Notes under the pieces: model-generated
Database searches by the model: none
Told to the model about the DNA's origin: nothing
What the model saw: only the letters and a program-made list of their open reading frames with translations
Position numbers and translations under genes: made by a program
NCBI RefSeq assembly: GCF_001578105.1
Contig: NZ_CP014275.1
Coordinates: forward strand, 3,972,501 to 4,036,500
From: Martelella sp. AD-3
GTDB lineage: Bacteria > Pseudomonadota > Alphaproteobacteria > Rhizobiales > Rhizobiaceae
DNA: 64,000 bases
Direction of reading: 5' to 3'
Shown: piece after piece, positions 8,750-17,888 of the stretch
Layout of the letters: every line of letters begins with the position of its first letter
Position numbering within the stretch: position 1 is the first letter of the stretch

Positions 8750-9745
8750 ATGAAACATGAACTTCTCACGGTCGATGACGTGACGGGTTGCTGGGCAATC
8801 ATGCCCACGCCGTCCAAGCCCAACGCTTCGGACCCGAGCGCAGAGGACACGGTCGATCTGGACGAAACTGCTCGCGTCGTGGAGGCTCTAATCGCCTCGG
8901 GCGTGAACGGGATTCTCTCTCTCGGTACCTTGGGGGAGGGCGCCACTACAACCTGGGACGAGAAGCGCGGTTTCATGCAGACGCTCGTCGAGGTGGGGCG
9001 CGGCCGCGTTCCCATCTTCGGCGGCGCGACCGCCCTCAATACCCGCGACTCCATCAGCATGACCAAGGCCGCGCGCGAGATCGGGCTTGACGGGGTGATG
9101 CTGGGGCTTCCAATGTGGGTGCAGCCTGATGTGCCTACTGCTGTTCAGTTCTTTCGTGATGTGGCCGAAGCCTGCCCGGACATGGCGATCTGTGCTTACG
9201 CCAACCCCGAGGCATTCAAGTTCGAGTTCCCGCGTGCCTTCTGGGCGCAGATCTCTGAAATTCCGCAGATTGTGTCCGCAAAGTACATAAACACCGCTGC
9301 GCTTTATACCGACCTGAACCTGACCAAGCGCCGTATTCGACTGATGCCGCTTGATGTGGACTATTATGCCGCCGCCCGGCTCGACCCTGAACACTGCACA
9401 GCGTTCTGGACCAGTGGTGCGGTTTGCGGGCCTACTCCGGTGATCCAGCTTCGGGATCTTGTGGCGGAGGCGGTGAAGAGCGGCGATTGGACCCGTGCCA
9501 AAGCACTGACCGACAGAATTGGCCTCACATATCGGACACTCTTCCCCAACGGTTCGTTCAAGGAGTTCTCAGTTTACAACATCGGTATTGAGAAAGCCCG
9601 TATGGACGCGGCAGGCTGGATGGTCGCGGGGCCTTGTCGTCCGCCCTATCATCTGGTTCCCGAGACGGTTCTGGAAGGCGCGCGGGAATCCGGTCGGCAA
9701 TGGGCAAAACTAGTTGCCGAGCTTGAGGCAGAGGGCGGAAAGTGA
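8750..9745 (+). CDS. nahE: trans-o-Hydroxybenzylidenepyruvate hydratase-aldolase (NahE-like)
   Basis: 331 residues from the ATG at 8750; a longer reading frame starts inside the dioxygenase gene and is rejected. A DHDPS-type TIM barrel with the NahE-specific opening GCWAIMPTP and the [19 protein letters not shown] block. Schiff-base Lys ~178 is in IVSAKYI and catalytic Tyr ~150 in ICAYANP. NahE converts hydroxybenzylidenepyruvate to salicylaldehyde and pyruvate in naphthalene-type degradation. Its stop overlaps the next gene by 4 bases, so the two are translationally coupled. Confidence 0.88.
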   Translation: MKHELLTVDDVTGCWAIMPTPSKPNASDPSAEDTVDLDETARVVEALIASGVNGILSLGTLGEGATTTWDEKRGFMQTLVEVGRGRVPIFGGATALNTRDSISMTKAAREIGLDGVMLGLPMWVQPDVPTAVQFFRDVAEACPDMAICAYANPEAFKFEFPRAFWAQISEIPQIVSAKYINTAALYTDLNLTKRRIRLMPLDVDYYAAARLDPEHCTAFWTSGAVCGPTPVIQLRDLVAEAVKSGDWTRAKALTDRIGLTYRTLFPNGSFKEFSVYNIGIEKARMDAAGWMVAGPCRPPYHLVPETVLEGARESGRQWAKLVAELEAEGGK

Positions 9746-10338
9746 CAGGTCGGCAGCTTGACTTTTACTTCGACTTCATGAGCCCCTTCGCCTACCTGGC
9801 ATTTCACAAGGTGCCGGAGCTCTGCAAGCGATACGGACTGGAATTTCGCCCTCATGTCGTGAACCTCCCCCAACTCAAGCTCATGGCGGGGAACACCGCC
9901 CCACCCAATGTCAGCCTTCCGTTGAAGATCCGCTATCTGAGCAAGGATCTCGACCGTTGGGCTGAGAAATATGGTGTGCCTTTGATCTTCCCGAAGTCGC
10001 TCGCCTCCGAGAAGCTCAACAAGGCTTTCCTCTATGCATTGGCTAAGGGCGAGGGCGAAGTCTTCATCCGCGCTGGTTGGGACCGGGTCTGGGGCGAAGG
10101 TGCAGATCTGGCCGACCCTGCGTTGCTGGCTGAATTGGCGAATCGTTTGGGCTGGAGTCCCGAGTCGCTTTCGGCTTGGGTTTCTTCGCAGGAGGCCGCA
10201 GACCAATACGAGGCTAGCACGCAAGCTGCGCATGAGGCCGGCGTGTTCGGTACGCCCACGATGATCGTGGGAGATCAGATGTGGTGGGGCAACGACCGCC
10301 TCATGTTCATGGAAAGAACGCTCCAACAGGGGCTTTGA
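9742..10338 (+). CDS. nahD: 2-Hydroxychromene-2-carboxylate isomerase (NahD-like)
   Basis: 198 residues, GTG start overlapping the nahE-like stop by 4 bases. DsbA/kappa-GST fold: [13 protein letters not shown] with the glutathione-contacting Ser ~14, and [10 protein letters not shown] near the C-terminus (cis-Pro loop). The enzyme isomerises 2-hydroxychromene-2-carboxylate to hydroxybenzylidenepyruvate, the substrate of the preceding gene's product. The gene pairing strongly supports the role. Confidence 0.9.
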   Translation: MTGRQLDFYFDFMSPFAYLAFHKVPELCKRYGLEFRPHVVNLPQLKLMAGNTAPPNVSLPLKIRYLSKDLDRWAEKYGVPLIFPKSLASEKLNKAFLYALAKGEGEVFIRAGWDRVWGEGADLADPALLAELANRLGWSPESLSAWVSSQEAADQYEASTQAAHEAGVFGTPTMIVGDQMWWGNDRLMFMERTLQQGL

Positions 10339-10371
10339 CATCAATGCCATCCATCCAAGGGGAGGAATATT

Positions 10372-11277
10372 ATGGCTCTTCAAAAACTGTCGCACGCGCA
10401 CTTGTGGGTTAAGAACCTCGATGAGTCGGTGCGGTTTCACACCGACGTATTGGGGCTCGAGGAAGTCGCCCGGCAAGATGGCACTGTCTACCTGACGTGC
10501 GGTACCGATGGAACTTACGACGTGGCCGTAACCGAAGGTGGTACGGGCGTCATCAGCTTTGCGATCGCTGCGGATGATGAGGAAGACCTCAAGCAGTACA
10601 GCAAGCGCGTTTCTGACGCTGGTGTCCAGGTGCGGGCGATGACGGACAGCGATCCGGGCGTAGAGAAAATCATCGAGTTTGACCTGCCGCCCCAGAAGCA
10701 GAAAATGCAGATTGCGCTTCTGCGATCCGAAGCGCGCAAGCACTACTACAATCCGGCTGCGCGCAAGGCCAACCACCTGAGCGGACTGGCGCCGCTTGAT
10801 CTCGACCATGTCACGCTGCGCGTCGGACCGGATGCGACGCAGACGATCGAATTCCTGACCAAACATGTCGATTTCTATGCCGCTGACATTGTCGAGTTCC
10901 CAGGCGGCGAGGGGCGTCTTGCGGCCTGGATGCATGTCGGCGACTATCATCATGACGTGGCGATGTTTGCTGGTGCGCCTCATGAGACGCTCGACCATCT
11001 CGCATGGACGATCCCGAACCTCGAATACATGAAGCTCATGCTCGATCAAATCGCACGCGGTGGGATAATGACTGAAGCAGGCCCGGGTCGCCATGGCGTG
11101 GGTTCGAATCTTTATTCCTATTTCTTCACGCCGGATGGCAACCGCTATGAGCTTTCGGGCGAAATGCCGCGTTGTGTGGACCGCAAGGCAGGCCCGTTCA
11201 TTTGGAAGGCCGACCAGCCGGGCATTTTCAGTTCTTGGGGCGCTCCGTTCCCCGAGAGCTTCAAAGAGGGTTCCTAA
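10372..11277 (+). CDS. Extradiol ring-cleavage dioxygenase (VOC, two-domain type I)
   Basis: 301 residues, ribosome site GGGGAGG upstream. Two vicinal-oxygen-chelate domains. The C-terminal one carries the iron triad: His ~146 in LDHVTLRV, His ~209 in TLDHLAWTI and Glu ~260 in NRYELSGE. Such enzymes cleave catechols next to the diol. Next to nahD and nahE homologues, 1,2-dihydroxynaphthalene or a substituted analogue is the natural guess, making this functionally NahC-like. Sequence alone does not exclude a 2,3-dihydroxybiphenyl or methylcatechol substrate. Confidence 0.9.
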   Translation: MALQKLSHAHLWVKNLDESVRFHTDVLGLEEVARQDGTVYLTCGTDGTYDVAVTEGGTGVISFAIAADDEEDLKQYSKRVSDAGVQVRAMTDSDPGVEKIIEFDLPPQKQKMQIALLRSEARKHYYNPAARKANHLSGLAPLDLDHVTLRVGPDATQTIEFLTKHVDFYAADIVEFPGGEGRLAAWMHVGDYHHDVAMFAGAPHETLDHLAWTIPNLEYMKLMLDQIARGGIMTEAGPGRHGVGSNLYSYFFTPDGNRYELSGEMPRCVDRKAGPFIWKADQPGIFSSWGAPFPESFKEGS

Positions 11278-11317
11278 CTCAGGGCAGGAACGCGCCATAG
11301 GCGCGGACAAGTAATCA

Positions 11318-11354
11318 GCGGATGACGCGTAGCACAGGACTTCGCGTCATCCGC
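11318..11354 (+). terminator. Hairpin, probable terminator or attenuator
   Basis: Perfect 12-bp arms GCGGATGACGCG (11318-11329) and CGCGTCATCCGC (11343-11354) with a 13-base loop, followed by ATTATT. It sits between the extradiol dioxygenase and the ferredoxin reductase. The T tail is weak, so partial termination or mRNA stabilisation are alternatives. Confidence 0.55.
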
Positions 11355-11377
11355 ATTATTGACTGAGGAAGACCCCG

Positions 11378-12583
11378 ATGGAACGTATCATCATCATAGG
11401 CGGCGGCTTGGCTGCAGTGACCGCGGCGAAAACGCTACGAACAGAAGGCTTCGAGGGCGCCGTCACGATCCTCTCGGAGGAACGGCACCTTCCTTATGAC
11501 CGACCGCCGCTGTCGAAGGCGGTGCTTCAGGGTGCGGCGGACGCACAGAGCACCTGCCTGCTGAAAGCCGAGGTAGCGCAAAATCTCGCCATCGACCTTC
11601 AGATCAACCAACGCGCCGAAGCAATCGACCGGGACGCGCAGGTTGTTCGGCTCTCTTCGAGCCAACGCCTGCCCTATGACCGCCTGCTGATCGCGACCGG
11701 TAGTCGCGCCCGCACGCTTGATGGCCCCTTCGAGGGCAAAGGCAATGTTTTCTATCTGCGCACCATTGATGATGCGGAGTGCTTGCGCGCGCAAATGGTG
11801 CCAGGAAAGCGCCTTTTGTCGATCGGCGCGGGTTGGATTGGTCTTGAAGTTGCGGCAACAGCCCGCAAAAGCGGGATGGAGGCAGTGGTCGTAGAACTCG
11901 CCGACCGACTCTGCGGTCGGAGTCTGCCACCGGATGTCGGCGTCGCTTTGGCTGATGTCCACCGTAGCAATGGCACCGTGATCCACTTGAATACCTCGAT
12001 CGTGACGGTAGGCGGAGAGGATCAGGTTGAAAGCGTGACGCTATCAAACGGGGAAATGCTGGCGGTCGACGTGGTCGTTATCGGTATCGGCGCGATAGCT
12101 AATGATGCCATTGCGAGGGAGGCTGGCCTTGAGACCGGCAATGGTGTCATCGTTGACGAATTTCTGCGTACGTCCGACCCGCTGATTTACGCGGCCGGTG
12201 ATGTGGCGGCGATGCGTGTTGGCGATGGCCAGCCGACACGGATGGAATCCTGGGCCAATGCGCAGGACCAGGCCGCCGCCGCCGCACGAAACATGCTGGG
12301 GAAGAAGGAGCCCTATGCAATCAACACTTGGTTCTGGTCTGATCAATACGACCTCAACATCCAGATGATCGGGGATAACCAGCCAGAGGGGGGAACTATA
12401 CTTGTGCGGAAGGGCGAAGGAAGGTCGTTCACGCGTTTCGCGGTCATCGGCGATGTGCTGGTAGGTGCCATCTGTTTCGGCGCGCCACGCGACATGGCGA
12501 TCGTTCGCCGTCTCATCTCGAAGGGCTACGCTGTCACGGACGATTCTCTGATCACAGCAACTGACCTGCGTAAACTGCTGTAA
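11378..12583 (+). CDS. NAD(P)H-dependent ferredoxin reductase (FAD)
   Basis: 401 residues, typical of putidaredoxin-reductase/BphA4 proteins. FAD site IIIGGGLAAVTAAKTL at the N-terminus, PYDRPPLSK, the NAD site SIGAGWIGLEVAA near 150, and the second FAD motif IYAAGDVAAM near 270. It moves electrons from NAD(P)H to a [2Fe-2S] ferredoxin. The natural partner would be the ferredoxin at 7238, which carries an amber codon, serving the P450 at the left edge or a ring-hydroxylating oxygenase elsewhere. Confidence 0.92.
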   Translation: MERIIIIGGGLAAVTAAKTLRTEGFEGAVTILSEERHLPYDRPPLSKAVLQGAADAQSTCLLKAEVAQNLAIDLQINQRAEAIDRDAQVVRLSSSQRLPYDRLLIATGSRARTLDGPFEGKGNVFYLRTIDDAECLRAQMVPGKRLLSIGAGWIGLEVAATARKSGMEAVVVELADRLCGRSLPPDVGVALADVHRSNGTVIHLNTSIVTVGGEDQVESVTLSNGEMLAVDVVVIGIGAIANDAIAREAGLETGNGVIVDEFLRTSDPLIYAAGDVAAMRVGDGQPTRMESWANAQDQAAAAARNMLGKKEPYAINTWFWSDQYDLNIQMIGDNQPEGGTILVRKGEGRSFTRFAVIGDVLVGAICFGAPRDMAIVRRLISKGYAVTDDSLITATDLRKLL

Positions 12584-12659
12584 ACATAGAAGGCTACCCT
12601 ACTACGCGAAGTGCGGGCGACAGTATCAATAACAATTTGATACATCAGGGAGGAAAAAT

Positions 12660-13322
12660 ATGCGTCAAGTTTGTTTTACCGCTACAGTTGGAGCTTGTCT
12701 GGCTCTGGCGCAGACCAGTGATTCTCGGGCACAGGAAGCAGACCAAAACGGCTGGTATCTCCGGGGCGGACCCGTGGGGATATTCTTCAGCCCCGGAGCC
12801 GATCTGTCCGTCGGAGGTGCACCATTTCCGGGCGCCGATGTTTCGGTCGACGACAACTACTCGTTGAGCTTCGATGTCGGCTATCGCGTCAACGAGCAGA
12901 TTTCCGCCACCTTCACATTCGGAATCCCACCTACCGCAGAGATTCGCGGCGACGGATCCCTTGCTGGAGCATATCTCGGGGACGTGACTTACGCCCCTGC
13001 GATTCTTGCGCTCCAGTATCGGTTTCCCACCGGGAATCCGATGTTCGAGCCCTATGTTGGCGCGGGTATCAATTACACTATGATACTGGACTCGAAAGCG
13101 CGCGATGTTGCCGGATTCGATGTGGATAACGCTTGGGGCACCGTCCTTCAAGTTGGTTTCGAAAGCATGATTGATGAGCGATTGGGCGTATACTTCGACG
13201 TCAAGAAAATTTGGCTAGAAGCCGATGTCGGCGGCACATTGGGCGTTGGCGGGCCGGCGGCGGCAGGAAAGGCGACGCTCGATCCTCTGCTTGTCGGTAC
13301 TGGTCTGATCTGGCGTTTCTGA
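12660..13322 (+). CDS. OmpW-family outer-membrane protein
   Basis: 220 residues with ribosome site GGGAGG. An N-terminal signal peptide is followed by an Ala-x-Ala-like cleavage region (SRAQE). The beta-barrel pattern includes the OmpW-type MFEPYVGAGINYT and a C-terminal aromatic residue (LIWRF). OmpW/AlkL-like eight-stranded barrels let hydrophobic compounds enter, and such genes often travel with hydrocarbon-degradation clusters. That role here is inferred from context. Confidence 0.88.
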   Translation: MRQVCFTATVGACLALAQTSDSRAQEADQNGWYLRGGPVGIFFSPGADLSVGGAPFPGADVSVDDNYSLSFDVGYRVNEQISATFTFGIPPTAEIRGDGSLAGAYLGDVTYAPAILALQYRFPTGNPMFEPYVGAGINYTMILDSKARDVAGFDVDNAWGTVLQVGFESMIDERLGVYFDVKKIWLEADVGGTLGVGGPAAAGKATLDPLLVGTGLIWRF

Positions 13323-13387
13323 AACACGACCTCCGGCACCAGTTTCAGGGTATCTGTGCCGCAACTCCATGTAAGGGAAATACTGTG

Positions 13388-13990
13388 ATGATGGAACTCT
13401 ACTACATGCCGGCGGCCTGTTCGTTGGCTGCTCACATCAGTTGTCTGGAAGCGGGCTTACCCGTGACCTGCCGGATGGTTGTGATGGACCCGTCTGGGAA
13501 CAAGGTCGAGGGTGAGGATTATACCAAGATCAATCCACTCGGTCTGGTGCCGACGATCGTTGATGGCGAGACTAGGCTCTCTGAAGTCGCCGTGGTGCTG
13601 CAATACATTGCGGACAAGGCCGACGGGAAACTCGGCAAAGTGACGGGAGAGGAGCGCTGGAAGCTTCTCGAAACCCTGAACTTCATCGCCACAGAGATTC
13701 ACAAGTCGCTAGCGCCGCTGTTTCGTGCCGATCTGCCAGCCGAAGCCCGTCCCTTCTTCGAGAAAATGGCCACCGGCCGTTTGATCGAAGCGCAGAACCG
13801 CATCGGAGATGCCGGTTATCTGGTAGGCGACAGTTTTACGGTGGCCGATGCCTATCTCTTCACGGTGCTCGGCTGGTGCAACTTCCTCAAGATGGATATG
13901 TCTCTATGGCCGAAGCTTGGCGAATACGCGCGGCGGATTGGTGGCCGACCGTCTGTCCAGCAGGCGCTTAAAGAAGAAGGGCTTGCATAA
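13388..13990 (+). CDS. Beta-class glutathione S-transferase
   Basis: 200 residues from the ATG at 13388; a longer frame starts inside the OmpW gene and is rejected. The N-terminal thioredoxin-like domain holds MELYYMPAACSLAAH with the beta-class catalytic Cys near 11 and the cis-Pro loop LGLVPTIVDG. The helical C-terminal domain has FTVADAYLFTVLGW. Beta-class GSTs (BphK-like) often lie in aromatic-degradation operons; a maleylpyruvate-isomerase role is possible but the sequence looks less like the zeta class. Confidence 0.88.
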   Translation: MMELYYMPAACSLAAHISCLEAGLPVTCRMVVMDPSGNKVEGEDYTKINPLGLVPTIVDGETRLSEVAVVLQYIADKADGKLGKVTGEERWKLLETLNFIATEIHKSLAPLFRADLPAEARPFFEKMATGRLIEAQNRIGDAGYLVGDSFTVADAYLFTVLGWCNFLKMDMSLWPKLGEYARRIGGRPSVQQALKEEGLA

Positions 13991-14150
13991 CCTCTCGCCA
14001 CTATCCAGCGCTCGACGTTCAGCACGACACCTTCGACCTTGGCCTTGTCACGCGGTTTGCGGCTTCTGGTCGGTGGGACGGTCGTATGGTAATGTTCGGC
14101 CATTGCAGCGAAGGTGGCATTGAGCGTTGGTTCGAACCACAGTGCCTTGG
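13985..14150 (-). pseudogene. IS21-family IstA transposase fragment
   Basis: The minus strand reads FEPTLNATFAAMAEHYHTT and PRDKAKVEGVVLNVERWI, which is the hallmark of the IstA catalytic-core end (KAKVE with the last acidic residue). Both ends are missing. It marks the right edge of the catabolic block. Confidence 0.82.
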
Positions 14151-14534
14151 CAAAGCCCGCCTTCATCCCAAGTCTCCAGCGCTTGCCGAAGCCGTTCTGG
14201 CACGAATCAACGGTCAAGAATACCGGGATTCAATGGGGTGTAGGCGGCGCGTACACTGGGCTGCCGTTTCCTGTTCCGTTAATATGTCGCCGCCGGTTAC
14301 CGTATCGATCCGCACTGGAGTGGCATCGTGCAAGTCGCGCACGCATCGCATGCCAATCTCTGCGACGGTCCCAATGACGGTATGGCACGGGCCGGGGTTC
14401 AGGTCGGCTATAAATTTTGACGATACATTCATTGGCAGTGGGTGTCATTACCAAAACTCTGTGCACGTGCGATTGGCGCGCAGCACACGCTCTCGCCTTG
14501 CATTGTGCCGCCGGCGCGCCATAGAAGTATCGAC
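14151..14534. other. 384-base stretch without a confident gene
   Basis: Only short frames are present. One minus-strand frame (14214-14432) looks mildly protein-like (GTVAEIGMRCVRDLHDA) but has no recognised family. The last ~25 bases lead into the glycosyltransferase; no clear terminator is visible. Confidence 0.4.
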
Positions 14535-15788
14535 ATGAATATAGCGATGTTTACCAATACCTACACGCCGCATATTGGTGGGGTCGCCCGCAGCGTGTCG
14601 GGCTTGGCGGAGGAACTGCGGGCGCGAGGTCACTCGGTCCTCGTCGTCGCGCCGGAATTCCCCGACATGCCGGAAAACGAGGTGGGCGTGATCCGGATGC
14701 CGGCGATCCAGCGCTTCGCGGGCAGCGACTTTTCCGCTCCCGTCCCGATTACCCTGACCCTTGCCGGAAAGCTGGACGAGTTCAGGCCCGATATCATCCA
14801 CGCCCACCATCCGTTCCTGCTCGGAGATACCGCACTTCGCATCTCGGCATCCCGCAACCTGCCGGTCGCCTTTACGTACCACACGCGATACGAACTCTAC
14901 GGCCACTATGTCGCGCAGGATTCGCCGGCCCTGGAACGGCTGGTACTCAGCCTCGCCCTCGGCTATTGCGACCTCTGCGACGCCATCATCGCCCCGAGCG
15001 AGAGCATCAAGGTTTTCCTGAACGAGCATGGAGTCGCCGTGACCGTCACCGTTATCCCGACGGGGATAGAAGCGTCCCGTTTCGACCATGGTAACGGCAA
15101 GCGCATCAGGGCCGAACTCGGCATCGGGCCGGATGCCTTCGTCGTTGGGCATGTCGGGCGTCTGGCACGGGAAAAGAACCTCGGCTATCTTACGGACGCC
15201 ATCGGCCTGTTCCTTGCTGCTCATGACGGCGCTCATTTTCTGGTTGCGGGCGGTGGCGACATGCAGGAGCCCATGCGGGATGCTTTCGCGCGTTCCGGGC
15301 TTGCCGACCGGGTTCACCTGCTGGGGCCGGTCGAAGGCGAACGATTGTCCGACGTTTACGCCGCGATGGACGTCTTTGCCTTCTCGTCCCATTCCGAGAC
15401 CCAAGGACTGGTGCTGGCCGAGGCGATGACGGCCGGGGTGCCGGTGGTGGCGTTGGAGGCGCCCGGCGCTCGGGAGGTTGTCGTGGATGGAAGCAATGGC
15501 CGGCTCTTGCCTGCGGACGCATCAGCCGCTCGGTTCGCAGAGGCGGTCGGATGGGTCGCAGAGCTCTCGGTGGCGGACAGAGCACCCCTGATCCAGGTGG
15601 CGCGCACGACCGCGGCGACCTATTCGCGCCCTGAAGCTGCCCGCCGGACGTTGCGCCTGTATGAAACCCTGTTGGACGGGCATCGCGAGGTGAGGTCATT
15701 GGATGATAGTCCGTGGGCGGCTGCGAGGCGCGCCCTGGCAACGGAATGGGTGAACCGCCCCGGGTTTGCCGGAGGCTCCAACTCTTGA
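14535..15788 (+). CDS. GT4-family glycosyltransferase, 3' end interrupted by an IS3 element
   Basis: 417 codons from the ATG at 14535. GT-B fold: MNIAMFTNTYTPHIGGVARSV (glycine-rich loop) and IIHAHHPFLLGD; the GT4 domain has VGHVGRLAREKNL, and the nucleotide-sugar EX7E motif is near SHSETQGLVLAEAM. It likely adds a sugar to a lipid or glycan at the membrane. After TEW the frame runs into the IS3 terminal repeat and stops within 13 codons. Removing the IS and one GGG copy joins TEW to DILRNIASAVGG and a stop at 17130, so the enzyme lost only ~18 residues and may still work. Confidence 0.88.
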   Translation: MNIAMFTNTYTPHIGGVARSVSGLAEELRARGHSVLVVAPEFPDMPENEVGVIRMPAIQRFAGSDFSAPVPITLTLAGKLDEFRPDIIHAHHPFLLGDTALRISASRNLPVAFTYHTRYELYGHYVAQDSPALERLVLSLALGYCDLCDAIIAPSESIKVFLNEHGVAVTVTVIPTGIEASRFDHGNGKRIRAELGIGPDAFVVGHVGRLAREKNLGYLTDAIGLFLAAHDGAHFLVAGGGDMQEPMRDAFARSGLADRVHLLGPVEGERLSDVYAAMDVFAFSSHSETQGLVLAEAMTAGVPVVALEAPGAREVVVDGSNGRLLPADASAARFAEAVGWVAELSVADRAPLIQVARTTAATYSRPEAARRTLRLYETLLDGHREVRSLDDSPWAAARRALATEWVNRPGFAGGSNS

Positions 15789-15803
15789 GTAGGATGGAGC
15801 ATC

Positions 15804-16127
15804 ATGAGCAAGACAACGAACAAGTTTTCCCCTGAGGTGCGTGAGCGCGCGGTGAGGATGGTTCTTGACGGCGAGGGTCAGCACGGCTCTCGCTGGCAGG
15901 CGATCACGTCGATTGCATCGAAGATCGGCTGCTCGGCGAACACGCTGAACGACTGGGTCAAGAAGGCCGAGGTTGATAGCGGCAGGCGCGCAGGCGTTCC
16001 CAGCGAGATGGCCGAGAGGATGAAGGCGTTGGAGCGGGAAAACCGCGAGCTGCGGCAGGCCAACGAGATCCTGCGTAAGGCGTCGGCTTATTTTGCGATG
16101 GCGGAGCTCGACCGCCGGTCGAAGTGA
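15804..16127 (+). CDS. IS3 transposase OrfA (HTH protein)
   Basis: 107 residues. N-terminal HTH_Tnp_1 domain ([16 protein letters not shown], then [16 protein letters not shown]) and a leucine-zipper-like tail ([22 protein letters not shown]) for dimerisation. It binds the terminal repeats and, by frameshift fusion with OrfB, forms the active transposase. The stop TGA (16125-16127) overlaps the OrfB start. Confidence 0.93.
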   Translation: MSKTTNKFSPEVRERAVRMVLDGEGQHGSRWQAITSIASKIGCSANTLNDWVKKAEVDSGRRAGVPSEMAERMKALERENRELRQANEILRKASAYFAMAELDRRSK

Positions 16128-17032
16128 TGGTGGATTTTGTTGAAGCGCATCGCGATGCGCATGGGGTCGAGCCGATCTGCGCGGTGCTGCCGATCGCCCC
16201 CTCCACCTACTATGATCACTTGGCGAAGCGGGCTGACCCGGCGCGGCTGTCTGACCGTGCCCGTCGTGATGACGCCCTGCGGCCCGAGATCGAACGCGTC
16301 TGGGAGGAGAACTACCAAGTCTACGGCGTCCGCAAGGTCTGGCGTCAGCTTGCCCGGGAAGGGTTCGATGTCGCTCGTTGCACTGTGGCGAGGCTTATGA
16401 AGGACATGGATATTCAAGGCATTATCCGCGGCAAGCCGCACAGAACAACAATCCCGGACAAGAAAGTGCCGTGTCCTTTGGACAAGGTGAACCGTGAATT
16501 TCGTGTTCCGGCACCCAACATGCTCTGGGTGAGCGACTTCACCTACGTCGCGACCTGGAAGGGCTTCGTCTATGTCGCGTTCGTCATCGACGCCTATGCG
16601 CGCAAGATCGTCGGCTGGCGGGTCAGCACCTCAGCGCAGACCGGTTTTGTTCTGGATGCCCTTGAGCAGGCGGTCCATGACCGGAAGCCGACGAAAGCTA
16701 TGGGCCTGGTCCATCACAGCGATCGCGGATCGCAATATCTGTCTATTCGCTACACCGAGCGTTTGTCAGATGCCGGCATCGAACCGTCCGTGGGAAGTGT
16801 TGGCGACAGCTATGACAATGCCTTGGCCGAGACCATCAACGGGCTCTACAAGGCCGAAGTCATCCATCGCCGTGGCCCCTGGCGCAGCTTCGAGAGTGTC
16901 GAATACGCGACGCTGGAATGGGTGGACTGGTTCAACAACCGCCGTCTGCTCGAGCCCATCGGGAATATCCCGCCGGCAGAAGCCGAGGCAAACTTCTACG
17001 CGGCTCTGGAAACTGAAGACATGGCCGCGTAA
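16124..17032 (+). CDS. IS3 transposase OrfB (DDE integrase)
   Basis: 302 residues. HTH_21 region with [14 protein letters not shown] and an rve integrase core with the DDE triad: [10 protein letters not shown] (D), HHSDRGSQY (D) and [13 protein letters not shown] (E). Start by GTG 16124 or ATG 16127; in IS3 elements OrfB is usually made as an OrfAB fusion by -1 frameshifting. I do not see a classic A6G slippery run at the overlap. Confidence 0.93.
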   Translation: MMVDFVEAHRDAHGVEPICAVLPIAPSTYYDHLAKRADPARLSDRARRDDALRPEIERVWEENYQVYGVRKVWRQLAREGFDVARCTVARLMKDMDIQGIIRGKPHRTTIPDKKVPCPLDKVNREFRVPAPNMLWVSDFTYVATWKGFVYVAFVIDAYARKIVGWRVSTSAQTGFVLDALEQAVHDRKPTKAMGLVHHSDRGSQYLSIRYTERLSDAGIEPSVGSVGDSYDNALAETINGLYKAEVIHRRGPWRSFESVEYATLEWVDWFNNRRLLEPIGNIPPAEAEANFYAALETEDMAA

Positions 17033-17074
17033 CTAATGACAATCAGCCTCCGGCAAACCCGGGGCGGTTCAGGG

Positions 17075-17130
17075 ACATTCTGCGCAATATCGCGAGCGCC
17101 GTCGGTGGCGCGGCGATTGGCGGTAAGTAG
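17075..17130 (+). pseudogene. Severed 3' end of the glycosyltransferase
   Basis: Joined directly to base 15750, this segment keeps the glycosyltransferase frame (TEW then DILRNIASAVGGAAIGGK and stop TAG at 17128-17130). It is cut off by the IS3 element and has no start of its own. Confidence 0.8.
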
Positions 17131-17162
17131 AAGGCCCTGCAGCAGAGCCTCAAAAGATAGAT

Positions 17163-17415
17163 TTGAGGCTAGCGGCCCGTCTGGATTATGTCGCGCTCGG
17201 TCCGATCTATCCAACCCGGCTCAAGGTTATGTCCTGGGCACCGCAGGGCCTTGCGCGCCTCAGCGTCTGGAGGGCTCGCATTGGCTCACTGCCCCTCGCT
17301 GCCATTGGCGGGCTAAATGTGGAGCGCATCGCCGGAGCCTTTGAACACGCCGCCGCCAGCGCTGCAGGCGTCACGGATGTCATATTGAACGCAAGCCCGA
17401 AACAAGAACGTGCGA
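17163..17415 (+). pseudogene. thiE: Thiamine-phosphate synthase (ThiE) C-terminal fragment
   Basis: The frame reads LDYVALGPIYPTRLKV (the GPI(Y/F)PT phosphate-binding motif of ThiE), then PLAAIGGLNVERIAG and AAGVTDVILNA, the final beta strands of the TIM barrel. The N-terminal half with the pyrimidine-binding residues is missing and no start or ribosome site is evident. It is a scrap in the mosaic between the IS3 element and the IclR gene. Confidence 0.78.
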
Positions 17416-17888
17416 TGGCTTCAGGCTACCGAGGTCTATCGGTCCGGGGAATCGACATAACATCCACCTACGGTGTGGACCGCAGGATATGTTGCCGGAT
17501 AGTCCAGCACGATGGTTGGCTACAAGGGGAGGCTCGGAGACCCTGCCCATTAGTCGCATCAGCAGAGGCACGGGCTCGTGAGTGACCCGAAGACCGCGCG
17601 GATCGCGCTTGCGCATTGTCCTTGCAACACCGCTCGCCATAGGGTCGACGCGGTCGGGCGTGTGCAAGCCTGCGTGAAAGTGATTGCGCTTCGGCACTGA
17701 TCCGAGTTGTGCTTGAGGGTGTTGACGGCGGCGATAATCGCCTGTTCGCGCTCGGCCGTGGCAATGCACGCACCAACCGATGCGAAGCCAGAAAAGGTGG
17801 CTCATGCGGGCCGCCTCCGGCCATTCGTTCCCCTAGCACCATTGTCCGTCGGCGGTTAAACAGGAGACAGTCTGGAGGGCAGATTCAA
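17416..17888. other. 473-base stretch without a confident gene
   Basis: Frames on both strands overlap here but none shows a domain. A minus-strand piece (17640-17780) reads AIIAAVNTLKHNSDQCRSAITF, which looks protein-like but I do not recognise it. The right end contains the upstream region and ribosome site (TGGAGGG) of the IclR gene. Confidence 0.35.

Larger units (their letters stand above)
15748..17074. mobile_element. Complete IS3-family insertion sequence
   Basis: The element spans 15751-17071 (1,321 bp) with perfect 27-bp terminal inverted repeats: the left end begins TGAACCGCCCCGGGTTTGCC and the right end is its exact reverse complement (17045-17071). The flanking 3-bp duplication GGG lies at 15748-15750 and 17072-17074. 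Two overlapping genes (15804-16127 and 16124-17032) encode the transposase. The intact repeats and genes suggest recent insertion, and it may still be mobile. Confidence 0.95.

Noticed and set aside
9649..11310. 553-codon minus-strand frame across nahE-, nahD- and dioxygenase-like genes
   Set aside because: Spans three unrelated genes in antisense and shows no recognisable motif; a GC-bias shadow.
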